Shown here: one piece after another, positions 16,062 to 24,915 of the stretch
How positions within the stretch are numbered: position 1 is the stretch's first letter
Layout of the letters: each line of letters begins with the position of its first letter
Assembly: GCA_020723085.1 (NCBI GenBank)
Contig: DYJN01000017.1
Coordinates: 1-64,000 of the forward strand
Length of the DNA stretch: 64,000 nucleotides
DNA from: Arcobacter sp.
Lineage (GTDB): Bacteria > Acidobacteriota > Terriglobia > Bryobacterales > Bryobacteraceae
Direction: 5' to 3'
Notes under the pieces: generated by a model
Database searches by the model: none
What the model was told of the DNA's origin: nothing
What the model saw: only the letters and a program-made list of their open reading frames with translations
Position numbers and translations under genes: made by a program

Positions 16062-18457
16062 GGAATGCGGATGGCCACCGAGGGCGAGGCGGTGGTGATC
16101 GCTTCGAGGCGCGCGTCGCGCAGGGTGGCGTCTTCGAGTTTGATGGTGGCGTCGCCGCGGGCGACGGCCTGAAACTTCAGATTCAGAAGCACGCCTGAAC
16201 CCGTGATGCCGCCCGAGCCGGGCACGCGGTTCATGTTGACGATGACAAGGCCGGCGGCTTCGTCGCGCGAATCGGAGAAGGTGACCTGCGCGCCGTCGCC
16301 GCTCAGGAACGGACCGCGCTGTACGTCAAGCAGCCGCAGCACCTGCTGGTCGTAACGGATGCGGAGCGGGGTGCTGAACAGTTCGGAAACGTTTTCCACC
16401 TGCAGGCGGACGGTGAACGTGGAGTTCAGTTGCGCCTCGCGCGCAGAAGGCTGGAGCAGGAGCCGCGGACCCTGGGCTGCCGCAGGCTCTTCTGCGGGCG
16501 GCGCGGCAGGCGGCACAGCGGGCGGCACAGCGGGCGTCTCCTTCGCCGGCTGCGTGGCTGGCGCAGCCGCAGGAGGCGCCGTTTGCGGCTTGACAGGCGC
16601 TGCGGTGCCGGGCACGAGCGGCGTGCGCACCGGCTCGCCGGGCTGGCGCGCGGGCGGCGCCTTCTGTTCCTCCTCCGGCTCCCGAGCGAAGCGCACGCGG
16701 TAGATCTGGTCCGCGCCGCTGGCCACGCCGCGGTAGCCGTCCGCCGGGATCTCGGGCGAGCGCACGACGCGAGGAATGAGGGCGACGAGCAGGTCCGAGT
16801 TGGCGTTCTCGAGGTTCTCGCTGGAGAACAGCCGGCCGAGGACCGGGATGTTCATGAGGCCGGGAACGCCGGAGCGCGTACGCGAGACGTTGGCCTGCAT
16901 CAGGCCGCCGATCAGGGTGACTTCGCCTTCGCGGGCGCGGATCAGATGGGCGACGCGGCGCTGCCCGATGACGGGCTGCGAAAGGCCGCCGACATCGATG
17001 CGCTCGCGGATGTTGGAGATTTCCAGTTCCACCTGGAGCGAGATCTCCTCGCCGTGGACGCGCGGCGTGAGATCGATGTTGACGCCGACATCGGCGAACT
17101 GGAACTGCGTCTGCACCAGAGGGGACATTCCCGCGCCGCCCACGGCAAGAGTCGATGCGAAGGAACCCGTGGCATAGGGATAGCGGTCCCCCAGGCGGAG
17201 CGTAGCCTTCTGCCCGTCGACTGCCCGGACTTGCGGCGAAGTGAGCACGCGCGTCTGGCGGTCGCTGAGCAGCGCCTGCACGAGGAAGCTGGGCAGGACG
17301 ACGCTCCAGTCGCCTGAGCCGAGATCCTTGATCTGATTCAAGGGCACCGCCCCGGACGTGCCGCCGGTGAAGGTCACGGGGGACCCCAGCCCCGGTTTGC
17401 CGGCGGACAGGGGCGTCAGGGCGAGATCGCGCGTGCGAGTCCGGTTGGCTTCCATCACCAGCACGTCCACGACGACTTCGGGCTTCGCCCGGTCCAGATC
17501 GAGCAGCACCTTTTCCGCCAGTGCGAGCTGATCCGCCGTGCCCCGCATGACGATCGCATATTGCGAGTTCACGGGAAAGACCTTGCGCACGTCGGTCACG
17601 GTGCGCATGGCGGTCATCACCTCGGTCAGCTCCTGGTTGTTGTACACGTTCTGGAGGTAGAAGACGCGCGTGATGTGTTCTTCGTAATCGCGCCGCTTGG
17701 TGGCGTTGTCCTGGGTGACGAAGATCGTGTTGCTGGAGAGCGGCTTGTAATAGGTCTTGGTGACCAGGCTGACGTAGTTGAGCGCCTCGTCCAGGGTGAG
17801 ATGATTGAGATCCAGGGTGAAGCGGCGGCTGTCCTGCTGGAAGTCGGGGTCGAACAGCACATTGATGCCGGCGAGTTTCCCAATGGTTTCGTACATCACG
17901 CGGGCGGTCTGGTTGACGATCTTGAGCCCGGAGATGCGGCGCGTGGCGGGCTTCAGCTCGGGCATTTCGAGCATGCGGGCGGCGCGCAGCTGCGCCTCGC
18001 GCCGGGCGATCTCCGCTTCGGTCAGTCCCCTTTCCTCTCCAGCGGCGGCTTGCCCGGGCTTTTCCTTCTGCTTCTTCTCGCGCTCGATCATCTGGTTGGT
18101 GCGGCGCAGCTCCTGCTCGGCAATCGTGGAGCTGGGATCCATGGTGAAGGCTTTGCGGAACTCGACGAGAGCCTCTTCGAGCTTGCCCTCGCGCCGCAGT
18201 TTCTGCCCCAGATCGACGTGGCGCTGCGCAGCCACGAAGCGGGCGCGGCGGACGTGGAGCAGATAGGCGGCGTCGGAGGGGTCCGCCGCCAGAGCCCGCT
18301 CGTAGAATTCCAGTGCGGTGTCATACTCGCCGCGGGCTTCGGCTTTCCTGCCCTCCGCCAGGAGCTTGTCCCCTTTGCGGTTGCCGGCTTCGGCGGGCAG
18401 CCCCAGGGCCAGGACGAGGACCGTGAGAATTGCTGCTAAATGATTCATCTTCCGCAT
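16058..18457 (-). CDS. Secretin (GspD/PilQ-like) with TPR head and cohesin-domain tail
   Basis: A 799-residue secreted protein predicted to form an outer-membrane secretin ring. After a signal peptide (HLAAILTVLVLALGLPAEAG) come two TPR units (residues about 30-130), an STN/N1-like segment (INVLFDPDFQQDSRRFTLDL), a NolW/N-domain repeat (ITRVFYLQNVYNNQELTEVM), and the secretin core with GVNIDLTPRVHGEE, VTLIGGLMQ and GVPGLMNIPVLGRLF. A Pro/Ala-rich linker (about 580-660) leads to a C-terminal cohesin-like beta-sandwich (NSTFTVRLQVENVSELFS; FSTPLRIRYDQQVLRLLDV). The operon continues with two pseudopilins. The assembly ATPase and inner-membrane platform are not in this window. Transcription starts divergently from smpB. 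Confidence 0.92.
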   Translation of the reverse strand: MRKMNHLAAILTVLVLALGLPAEAGNRKGDKLLAEGRKAEARGEYDTALEFYERALAADPSDAAYLLHVRRARFVAAQRHVDLGQKLRREGKLEEALVEFRKAFTMDPSSTIAEQELRRTNQMIEREKKQKEKPGQAAAGEERGLTEAEIARREAQLRAARMLEMPELKPATRRISGLKIVNQTARVMYETIGKLAGINVLFDPDFQQDSRRFTLDLNHLTLDEALNYVSLVTKTYYKPLSSNTIFVTQDNATKRRDYEEHITRVFYLQNVYNNQELTEVMTAMRTVTDVRKVFPVNSQYAIVMRGTADQLALAEKVLLDLDRAKPEVVVDVLVMEANRTRTRDLALTPLSAGKPGLGSPVTFTGGTSGAVPLNQIKDLGSGDWSVVLPSFLVQALLSDRQTRVLTSPQVRAVDGQKATLRLGDRYPYATGSFASTLAVGGAGMSPLVQTQFQFADVGVNIDLTPRVHGEEISLQVELEISNIRERIDVGGLSQPVIGQRRVAHLIRAREGEVTLIGGLMQANVSRTRSGVPGLMNIPVLGRLFSSENLENANSDLLVALIPRVVRSPEIPADGYRGVASGADQIYRVRFAREPEEEQKAPPARQPGEPVRTPLVPGTAAPVKPQTAPPAAAPATQPAKETPAVPPAVPPAAPPAEEPAAAQGPRLLLQPSAREAQLNSTFTVRLQVENVSELFSTPLRIRYDQQVLRLLDVQRGPFLSGDGAQVTFSDSRDEAAGLVIVNMNRVPGSGGITGSGVLLNLKFQAVARGDATIKLEDATLRDARLEAITTASPSVAIRIP

Positions 18458-18488
18458 GTTAGGTCCATTTGCCGCACGGCCGGCGTGC

Positions 18489-18494
18489 TACACT
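18489..18494 (+). promoter_or_regulatory. Putative -10 element TACACT upstream of smpB
   Basis: GCTACACT lies in the gap between the divergent secretin and smpB genes, 85 nt before the smpB start. It has the same GCTACA(A/C)T form as -10 candidates elsewhere in the window; no -35 box is clear. Confidence 0.3.
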
Positions 18495-18579
18495 GGGTTC
18501 AGCAGAGGCTCCGTGCGCCGGCGCGCACATACTCCAATTGCTTGACGCCCGGCGCGGCGCTTGCGTGGAGACATTTCCC

Positions 18580-19065
18580 TTGGCGGAGACGAAACCGGCA
18601 GTCAAAATCGTGGCGGAGAACCGCAAGGCGTTCCACGATTACCATGTGCTCGAACGCCTGGAGGCGGGGCTCGTCCTGACGGGAACCGAGATCAAGTCCG
18701 CCCGGCAGGGGAAAGTGCAGCTGCGCGACAGCTACGCGGATGTGATCGACGGAGAAGCCTGGCTGATGAATTCGCATTTCAGCCCGTACTCCCACGGCAA
18801 CATCTGGAATCACGATCCCACCAAGAAGCGGAAGCTGCTGCTGCACCGGGCGGAGATCGGGAAGCTCGCATCGAAAGTCCGGGAAAAAGGGCTGACCCTG
18901 GTGCCGCTGCGGATGTACCTGAAGGACGGGCGGCTGAAGTGCGAGCTTGGCGTCTGCAAAGGCAAGAAGCTCCATGACAAGCGGGAAGCCGAACAGGCGC
19001 GCGAGCGCGACATGGAAGCGCGCAAGGCGATGAGCATGAAAAACGCAAGGAGACTCAGAGACTGA
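18580..19065 (+). CDS. smpB: SsrA-binding protein SmpB
   Basis: A 161-residue RNA-binding protein that pairs with tmRNA to rescue stalled ribosomes (trans-translation). The whole protein matches SmpB: NRKAFHDYHVLERLEAGLVL, GTEIKSARQGKVQLRDSYA, the HFSPYSHGNIWNHDP turn, and the C-terminal basic tail (KGKKLHDKREAEQARERD) that enters the ribosomal channel. I start it at TTG 18580 because GGAG lies 9 nt before it and the resulting length is normal. A GTG at 18565 is the alternative. The frame is open further upstream without protein-like content. It is followed after 2 nt by pepA, so the two are probably co-transcribed. Confidence 0.95.
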   Translation: MAETKPAVKIVAENRKAFHDYHVLERLEAGLVLTGTEIKSARQGKVQLRDSYADVIDGEAWLMNSHFSPYSHGNIWNHDPTKKRKLLLHRAEIGKLASKVREKGLTLVPLRMYLKDGRLKCELGVCKGKKLHDKREAEQARERDMEARKAMSMKNARRLRD

Positions 19066-19067
19066 CC

Positions 19068-20537
19068 ATGGATTTTGCACTCACCACTGCTTGCAGCCGC
19101 GAAATCGAGACGCCGGCGTTTGCCATGCTGTGCTTCAGCGACGAGCCGCCTTCGGAAGAAACCGCCGGCGGCGTGCTGAAGGAGATGTTCGCGAGCGGCG
19201 AGTTCACGGGCAAGGCAAACGAGACAGCCGTCGTGCACCGCCCGGAAGGCATGAAGGCGCAGCGGCTGCTGCTGGTGGGCTGCGGGGAGAAGGCGAAGTT
19301 CACGCCCGCGCAGATGCGGCTGGCGGGCGGCGTGATGGCGCGCGCATTGCAGACAAGGTCCATCCAGCAGGCGGCGATCCGGCTGAAGCGCTTGACCTGC
19401 CAGCCGGCGATGTTGCGCGCTCTGGTGGAGGGGCTCATCACGGGCGGCTTTGAGCCGGACCAGTACAAGACCGAGAAAAAGAACGGCGGGAAGCTCCTCG
19501 AGAAGGTCGAGATCTCGTCCATCGAGATCACCCCGGAGATGGAAGCGGCGCTCGAGGCGGCGCGCATCGTAGGCGAAGCGCAGAACTGGACGCGCGCGCT
19601 GGTCAACGAGCCGGGCAACGCGCTGACGCCGCGCCTGATGGCGGAGCGCGCCCGGACGATGGCGGAAGAGTGCGGGCTCGAGTGCGGCATCCTGGACGAG
19701 GCGCGGATGCGGCAGCTCGGCTTCCGCACGCTGCTGGGCGTGGCGCAGGGCTCGGCGGAGCCGCCGGTGATGATCGTGCTCCGGTACGCGCCGGAGCAGG
19801 CGGCGGCGGATCATCTGGCGCTGGTCGGCAAGGGCGTGACGTTCGACACGGGCGGCATCTCCATCAAGCCGAGCGACGGCATGGAGAAGATGAAATACGA
19901 CATGGCCGGCGCGGCGGCGGTGATGGGAACGATGCGCGCGCTGGCGCGGCTGAAGCCGCCCGTGAAAGTGACGGCATTCGCGCCCTGCGTCGAGAACATG
20001 CCCGGTCCGCGGGCGCAAAGGCCGGGCGACATCGTCAAAACATTTCAGGGCAAAACTGTCGAGGTGCTCAATACCGACGCCGAAGGCCGCCTGATCCTGG
20101 CCGATGCCTTGACTTACGCCGCGCGCGAGGGCTGCACGCATCTGGTGGACGCAGCCACTCTGACGGGGGCCATCGCCGTGGCGCTCGGCAATCTCTATGC
20201 GGGCGCGTTTTCGAACCACGAGGGCTGGCAGCAGCGCGTGCTGGAGGCGGCGAAGGCGGCGGGCGAGCGGATCTGGCCGTTCCCGATGGACGCCGACTAC
20301 CGCGAGCTGCTGAAGTCCGCCTTCGCGGACCTGGCCAACATCGGCGGGCGCTGGGGCGGTTCGATCTCGGCGGCGAAGTTCCTGGAGGAGTTCGTCGAGG
20401 AGAAGCCCTGGGTGCATCTCGACATCGCGGGCGTGGCGTGGCTCGAAGAAGCCAAGCCCTGGATGGCGAAGGGGCCGACGGGCTTCCCCGTGCGCACTCT
20501 GGTGGAGCTGGCCCGGAACTGGAAGCCCGGCGCCTGA
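19068..20537 (+). CDS. pepA: Leucyl aminopeptidase, peptidase family M17
   Basis: A 489-residue cytosolic metallo-aminopeptidase that releases N-terminal residues from peptides; the family is hexameric with two metal ions. The C-terminal catalytic domain shows VGKGVTFDTGGISIKP (Lys and Asp metal ligands), KYDMAGAAAVMGTM, the family signature NTDAEGRLILADAL (Asn335 to Leu348, with Asp and Glu ligands and the catalytic Arg), and LVDAATLTGAI. The N-terminal domain is more divergent, as usual. Length is typical. It starts 2 nt after smpB; a GGAG lies 15 nt upstream. The adjacent Tricorn-like protease and the M28 peptidase elsewhere in the window could supply its peptides, though this is inference. 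Confidence 0.95.
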   Translation: MDFALTTACSREIETPAFAMLCFSDEPPSEETAGGVLKEMFASGEFTGKANETAVVHRPEGMKAQRLLLVGCGEKAKFTPAQMRLAGGVMARALQTRSIQQAAIRLKRLTCQPAMLRALVEGLITGGFEPDQYKTEKKNGGKLLEKVEISSIEITPEMEAALEAARIVGEAQNWTRALVNEPGNALTPRLMAERARTMAEECGLECGILDEARMRQLGFRTLLGVAQGSAEPPVMIVLRYAPEQAAADHLALVGKGVTFDTGGISIKPSDGMEKMKYDMAGAAAVMGTMRALARLKPPVKVTAFAPCVENMPGPRAQRPGDIVKTFQGKTVEVLNTDAEGRLILADALTYAAREGCTHLVDAATLTGAIAVALGNLYAGAFSNHEGWQQRVLEAAKAAGERIWPFPMDADYRELLKSAFADLANIGGRWGGSISAAKFLEEFVEEKPWVHLDIAGVAWLEEAKPWMAKGPTGFPVRTLVELARNWKPGA

Positions 20538-20567
20538 CTGACACCCTGAGCCGCCGCCCGACTCCGC

Positions 20568-21356
20568 ATGCCCGCCCCGCAACCGCCCATCATCGAATTC
20601 GAGAACGTCACCATTCACCGCGACGGCACGCCGGCGCTGCGCGGCGTCTCCTTCCGGATCGCGCGCGGCGAACACACGGCGATCCTGGGACCGAACGGAA
20701 GCGGCAAATCGACGCTGATCAAGGCCCTGACGCGCGAGCTGTATCCGCGCTACCCGGAGCGCTCGCGCCTGCGGCTGTGGGGCAAGGAGACATGGCGCCT
20801 GTTTGAACTGCGGCCGCTGCTGGGGATCGTGACCAACGATCTGGTGAACGAGTGCACGCGGCCCTGCTCCGCGCTGGAGACGGCGCTCAGCGGGTTCTTT
20901 TCCAGCATCGGCATCTGGCCCAACCACCGTGTGACGCCCGAGATGGAGCGGCGCGCGATGGAGGCGCTGCGGTTCTTCGATCTGGACCATCTGGCTTCGC
21001 GCCCGCTCACGGAGATGTCGTCGGGAGAAGTGCGGCGGGCGGTGTTCGCGCGGGCGCTCGTCCATGATCCGCAGGCGCTGGTGCTCGATGAGCCGGCCAA
21101 TTCGCTGGATGTGCGCGGGCAGCATGAGGTGCGCGAGGCGATGAGCCGGCTGGCTCGCTCCGGCGTGACCGTGATCCTGGTGACGCATCAGCTCTCCGAC
21201 GTGATTCCCGAAATCGGGCGGTCCATTCTGTTGCAGCAGGGGCGGATCGTCTTTGACGGTCCAAAGAAAAGCGCGCTGAACCCGGAGAGGCTCAGCGCGC
21301 TGTTTGGCGTGCCTGTCCGCGTCGAAGAGGCGGACGGGCTGTATCACATGTGGTGA
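20568..21356 (+). CDS. ABC transporter ATP-binding protein
   Basis: A 262-residue soluble ATPase of the ABC superfamily. Walker A is GPNGSGKST (41-49), the Q-loop region lies near LFELRPLLGIVTNDL, the signature is a degenerate MSSGEVRRAVFARAL (SSGEV in place of LSGGQ), Walker B is ALVLDEPANSLD, and the H-switch is VILVTHQLSD. No permease or binding-protein gene is adjacent. It resembles the ModF/YlmA-like single-domain group, whose partner is often unknown. A gap of 30 nt separates it from pepA on the same strand, and it ends 4 nt before the convergent Tricorn-like gene. Confidence 0.85.
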   Translation: MPAPQPPIIEFENVTIHRDGTPALRGVSFRIARGEHTAILGPNGSGKSTLIKALTRELYPRYPERSRLRLWGKETWRLFELRPLLGIVTNDLVNECTRPCSALETALSGFFSSIGIWPNHRVTPEMERRAMEALRFFDLDHLASRPLTEMSSGEVRRAVFARALVHDPQALVLDEPANSLDVRGQHEVREAMSRLARSGVTVILVTHQLSDVIPEIGRSILLQQGRIVFDGPKKSALNPERLSALFGVPVRVEEADGLYHMW

Positions 21357-21360
21357 GGCG

Positions 21361-24300
21361 CTACTTCGCGCCCAGTTCCTTCAGCATTTCCGCCACCGCC
21401 GCTTCCAGCTGGCGGTCTCTGCCGTTCAGGTTGTCGTCGGGCGCGTTTTCCACCTCGATGTCGGGCTTCACGCCCAGGTTCTCCATGTTGGTGCGCTTCG
21501 CGTCGGCAAGGAACACGCCCACGCCGGGCGTGCGGACGGTGGAGCCGTCGATGAGCGAGTAGCTCCCCGTGCCGATGACGGCGCCCATGGTTTGGGTGCC
21601 GAGCGTCTTGCCCAGCCCCAAGGCGCGGAAGCCCGCCGGGAACATCTCGGCGTTCGAGGCGGAGCGCCAGTTCTGGAGCACGATTTTCCTGCCGAAATAC
21701 CCAGCGAAGGGCCGCCCCGTGGGCTCGGCGCCGCGGGGCTGCCAGACCTGGTATTCGCGCTGCACGAGAATGGCCAGCAACTGCTGCTCGATGTTGCCGC
21801 CGCCGTTCCACCGCTGGTCGATAATGAGCGCCGGTTTACTGCGGAATTCGCGCAATTCCTTTTCGAATTTCCGCAGCGACGTCTGGTCCATGGCGCGGAT
21901 GTGGAGGTAGCCCACCCTGCCGCCGGACAGCTTGTCCACCATGCCGCGGCGGTCTTTCACCCACTTCTCATAGCGCAGAGTGGCGTACTGCGCCGTGGAG
22001 ACGGGCTCGATCTCGGCTTCCCACGCGCCGTCTTCGGAAGGCTTGTCGTTCAGCTTCAGCTTCATCTTCCGGTTCAGGCGCTGGTTGTGCAGGAACTTCC
22101 ACAGGTTGTCCTTCGTGGTGACCGGCTTGCCGTCCACCGCCAGCAGGTAGTCGCCCGCCCGCGCCTTCACCCAGTCCTTGTCGGCGGGTCCGTTCTCATA
22201 CACATGAGCCACGCGGTACCGCCCTGCGGCATCGTCTGGGACGAACTCGATGCCCGGGTGCTGGGTCTGCACGGCGCCCTCGCGTCCGCCGGGCGGCGGC
22301 GCCGCGCCGGTGTGCGATGCGTTCAGTTCGCCGATCATCTCGTTGACGATGTTGAGCAGCTCCTGCCGGTCCCCCGCGAATTCCACCAGCGGCTGGTACT
22401 TGGCGCGCACGGCGTCCCAGTCGTAGCCGTGCATCTTCGGGTCGTAGAAGCGGTACTTCATCGTGCGCCAGGCGTCCTCGAACATCTGCTGCCATTGGCG
22501 CTGATGGTCGATGCGGACGCGCACGGTGAAGTTGATGCGGCGGCGCGCCGCTCCGCCCGCTCCAGACGGGGCGCCGGAAGCGGCCGATTGCATGCCCGCG
22601 GCCATCCTGCCGCCTGAGCCGCCCGCGGGCGCCGCGGGCAGGCCCACGGAGTAGATGCCATCGCCTTCCCTGAAGAAGAGCGTGCGGCCGTTGCGTGTGA
22701 CGGCCACTTGCGTGATGCCGCCGAAGCCGCCCATGCCTGGCCGGGGCGGACCGCCATCCCCTCTGCCTGCCGGCGGGTTGCCGGCGGTCACGCGCGTCTG
22801 CCGCCGCCCGTTGTCCTGAATCGTGTAGACGACGGGAGTGCCGCGCATGCCCGTGCCCTCCGTGGTCACGAACACCAGCGTCCGTCCCCCGGGAACCACT
22901 TCGTACGTGCGCACGCCGCCCGCCACGCGCGTCACCTGCCACGTGCGGCGCTTCAGGCCGTCCCAGTCGATCTGAATCTCCCTGGGAGGCTGGCTCTGCT
23001 GCTGCCGCCGCATGGCCGCCGCCGGACCTCCGGTCTCGTCGGCGGGCTCCTCCGGGGCATTGGGGTCCTTGTCGAGCCTTTCGAGATACGTCACCCAGAT
23101 CTGCGAACCCGCCAGGTCCGCCGCCCCGCCGAAGCCGCCCATGGCAGTGGTCTCCATGCGGATGAAATACAGCTTGCGGCCGTCGCTCGAAAAGCGCGGC
23201 AGCCGGTCCGGATAAGAGTCGAACGTCACGCGCCGCGGCTCGGCGCCGCCCGCTGCGGGCGCAAGCCAAATATCCGTCTGACGGGCTTCGTCGGCCATTG
23301 TGAAGGCCACCCATTTCCCGTCGGGAGACATGACGGGCGAGCTGATGTTGCCGTACTTCGAAGCGGCAAGCTGAAGAGTCCGGCCGCCCAGCGTGTGGCG
23401 GAACAGGCGATTGTCGGAGGTGGTGAAGAGGATGTCTTTCGAATCCGGCGACCAGCGGATCTCCAGCTTGAGCGTGTCCAGATCGGTCACCTTCTGCGCC
23501 GTGCCGCCACTGGCGGGGACCACCCAGACCTCTTCGCGCCCGCTCTGGTCGCTGACATAGGCGATGTGCTTGCCGTCGGGCGACCACTGCGGTTCGCGGT
23601 CCCGCGCCGCGCCTTCGGTGAGCTGCACGAGGTCGCCTTCCTCCACGGGTGCGGTGAAGAGCTCCCCATACGTGCTGAAGACCACGCGCTGCCCCGCCGG
23701 CTGGATATGGAACTGGTCAGCGCGGGACTGGAATGTGCGGATCTCTTCCGGGTCGAGCTGCGTCTCGGCCTCGATGTCGAGTTTGATGGGCGCAGCCCTG
23801 CGGCTGGCCACATCCAGCTTCCAGACGCCGAAGTCATGCTCGAACACGATGGTCTTGCCGTCGGCGGAGATCGACGGCCAGCGCACGTCGCCGCTGGTGA
23901 ACTGCGTGATTTTCTCTGCCTTGCCGCCCTTTTCGGGCACGCGCCAGATGTTGGTCAGCCCGCCGCCATCGCGGTCGCTCACAAAGTAAATGAAGCCGTC
24001 GCGGCCCCACATGGGCCAGGAGTCCATGCCGTTGAAGTCCGTCAGCTTGGCCGCCTTCTTCGCCGCCGGATCGAGCACGAAGACGTCCGTCTGGTAGGAG
24101 CCGCGATAATACTTGCGCCAATAAACCTGGCCGCGCTGATTGTAAGCGATGCGCTTGCCGCCGGGGGAAAAGCTCCCGGCCAGGCCGGTATCGGTTCCGG
24201 CCGGCCGCTCGGCGCCGGTTTCGGCATCCACCAGCCAGAGCTTGGCGAGGAAGTCATCGCCGCGCATGGAGGAGAACAGCACGGCTTTGCCGTCAGGCGT

Positions 24301-24654
24301 CCAGCCGAGGACATTGTCATCGGCAGAGTGGAAGGTGAGCTGCTTCGGCGTTCCGCCGGCGGCCGGAATCACATAGACGTCCAGGTTGCCTTTGCGGTCG
24401 GAGGAGAAGGCGATCCAGCGCCCGTCGGGCGAAAAGCGCGGGTAGGCGTCCCGCGCCGGATGGGCCGTCAGGCGGGTGACGTTCTTTCCCGTGTCGTCCG
24501 CGGTCCAGATGTCCGCCAGATACGTAAAAGCGACGCGGCCGGCGTGGTAAGCCGGGTAGCGCACGAGCTTCGCCTCCCGGGCGGCGGAAGGCAACAGGAA
24601 GGCCGCTGCGAGCGCACAGCGGGCGATGATGGTCAGCAACGTGGTCCTGTGCAT
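21361..24654 (-). CDS. Secreted Tricorn-like S41 peptidase
   Basis: A 1097-residue exported protease. A signal peptide (TLLTIIARCALAAAFLLPSA) precedes a long beta-propeller region made of WD40-like/TolB-like units, visible as repeated PRFSPDGRWIAFSS-type strings at about residues 70, 330 and 440. Near residue 775 a Ser-His pair (NASHTG) matches the catalytic SH of Tricorn. A PDZ-like domain (KARAGDYLLAVDGKPVTT) and the S41 tail-specific core follow, with the nucleophile region NWRSASNAEMFPAG and GSYSLIDGSTVRTPGVGVF. It likely degrades peptides in the periplasm or outside the cell. It is 4 nt from the convergent ABC gene and has no operon partner. Confidence 0.9.
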   Translation of the reverse strand: MHRTTLLTIIARCALAAAFLLPSAAREAKLVRYPAYHAGRVAFTYLADIWTADDTGKNVTRLTAHPARDAYPRFSPDGRWIAFSSDRKGNLDVYVIPAAGGTPKQLTFHSADDNVLGWTPDGKAVLFSSMRGDDFLAKLWLVDAETGAERPAGTDTGLAGSFSPGGKRIAYNQRGQVYWRKYYRGSYQTDVFVLDPAAKKAAKLTDFNGMDSWPMWGRDGFIYFVSDRDGGGLTNIWRVPEKGGKAEKITQFTSGDVRWPSISADGKTIVFEHDFGVWKLDVASRRAAPIKLDIEAETQLDPEEIRTFQSRADQFHIQPAGQRVVFSTYGELFTAPVEEGDLVQLTEGAARDREPQWSPDGKHIAYVSDQSGREEVWVVPASGGTAQKVTDLDTLKLEIRWSPDSKDILFTTSDNRLFRHTLGGRTLQLAASKYGNISSPVMSPDGKWVAFTMADEARQTDIWLAPAAGGAEPRRVTFDSYPDRLPRFSSDGRKLYFIRMETTAMGGFGGAADLAGSQIWVTYLERLDKDPNAPEEPADETGGPAAAMRRQQQSQPPREIQIDWDGLKRRTWQVTRVAGGVRTYEVVPGGRTLVFVTTEGTGMRGTPVVYTIQDNGRRQTRVTAGNPPAGRGDGGPPRPGMGGFGGITQVAVTRNGRTLFFREGDGIYSVGLPAAPAGGSGGRMAAGMQSAASGAPSGAGGAARRRINFTVRVRIDHQRQWQQMFEDAWRTMKYRFYDPKMHGYDWDAVRAKYQPLVEFAGDRQELLNIVNEMIGELNASHTGAAPPPGGREGAVQTQHPGIEFVPDDAAGRYRVAHVYENGPADKDWVKARAGDYLLAVDGKPVTTKDNLWKFLHNQRLNRKMKLKLNDKPSEDGAWEAEIEPVSTAQYATLRYEKWVKDRRGMVDKLSGGRVGYLHIRAMDQTSLRKFEKELREFRSKPALIIDQRWNGGGNIEQQLLAILVQREYQVWQPRGAEPTGRPFAGYFGRKIVLQNWRSASNAEMFPAGFRALGLGKTLGTQTMGAVIGTGSYSLIDGSTVRTPGVGVFLADAKRTNMENLGVKPDIEVENAPDDNLNGRDRQLEAAVAEMLKELGAK

Positions 24655-24915
24655 GGACGGAAATCCCCTTTGTGTCGCGTGGTCACGCTCCTGTGATCAT
24701 GGCGCACACCGGCGGCGGGCAGGTTACAGCGGATCCGCCGCCCGCCTCTTGGCGGCGGGGGGCTTCGGATCGGCGGCCGCGCCCCCCGCGCACGGCGGCT
24801 CCACTTGCACAGCGGGTCCCGTTGGCCCCATCATAGTGTCTAATACGCGCTGACCGGCGCACGCACTGTCGGAGAGGCTTGAGCCGGGGGAACTCCGCCA
24901 GGGAGCCGATCGATC

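Noticed and set aside
24735-24758. CCGCCGCC...GGCGGCGG hairpin after the Tricorn-like gene start
   Set aside because: The stem is good but consists of simple GC repeats, lies in a promoter region between divergent genes and lacks a T-run, so no function is claimed.
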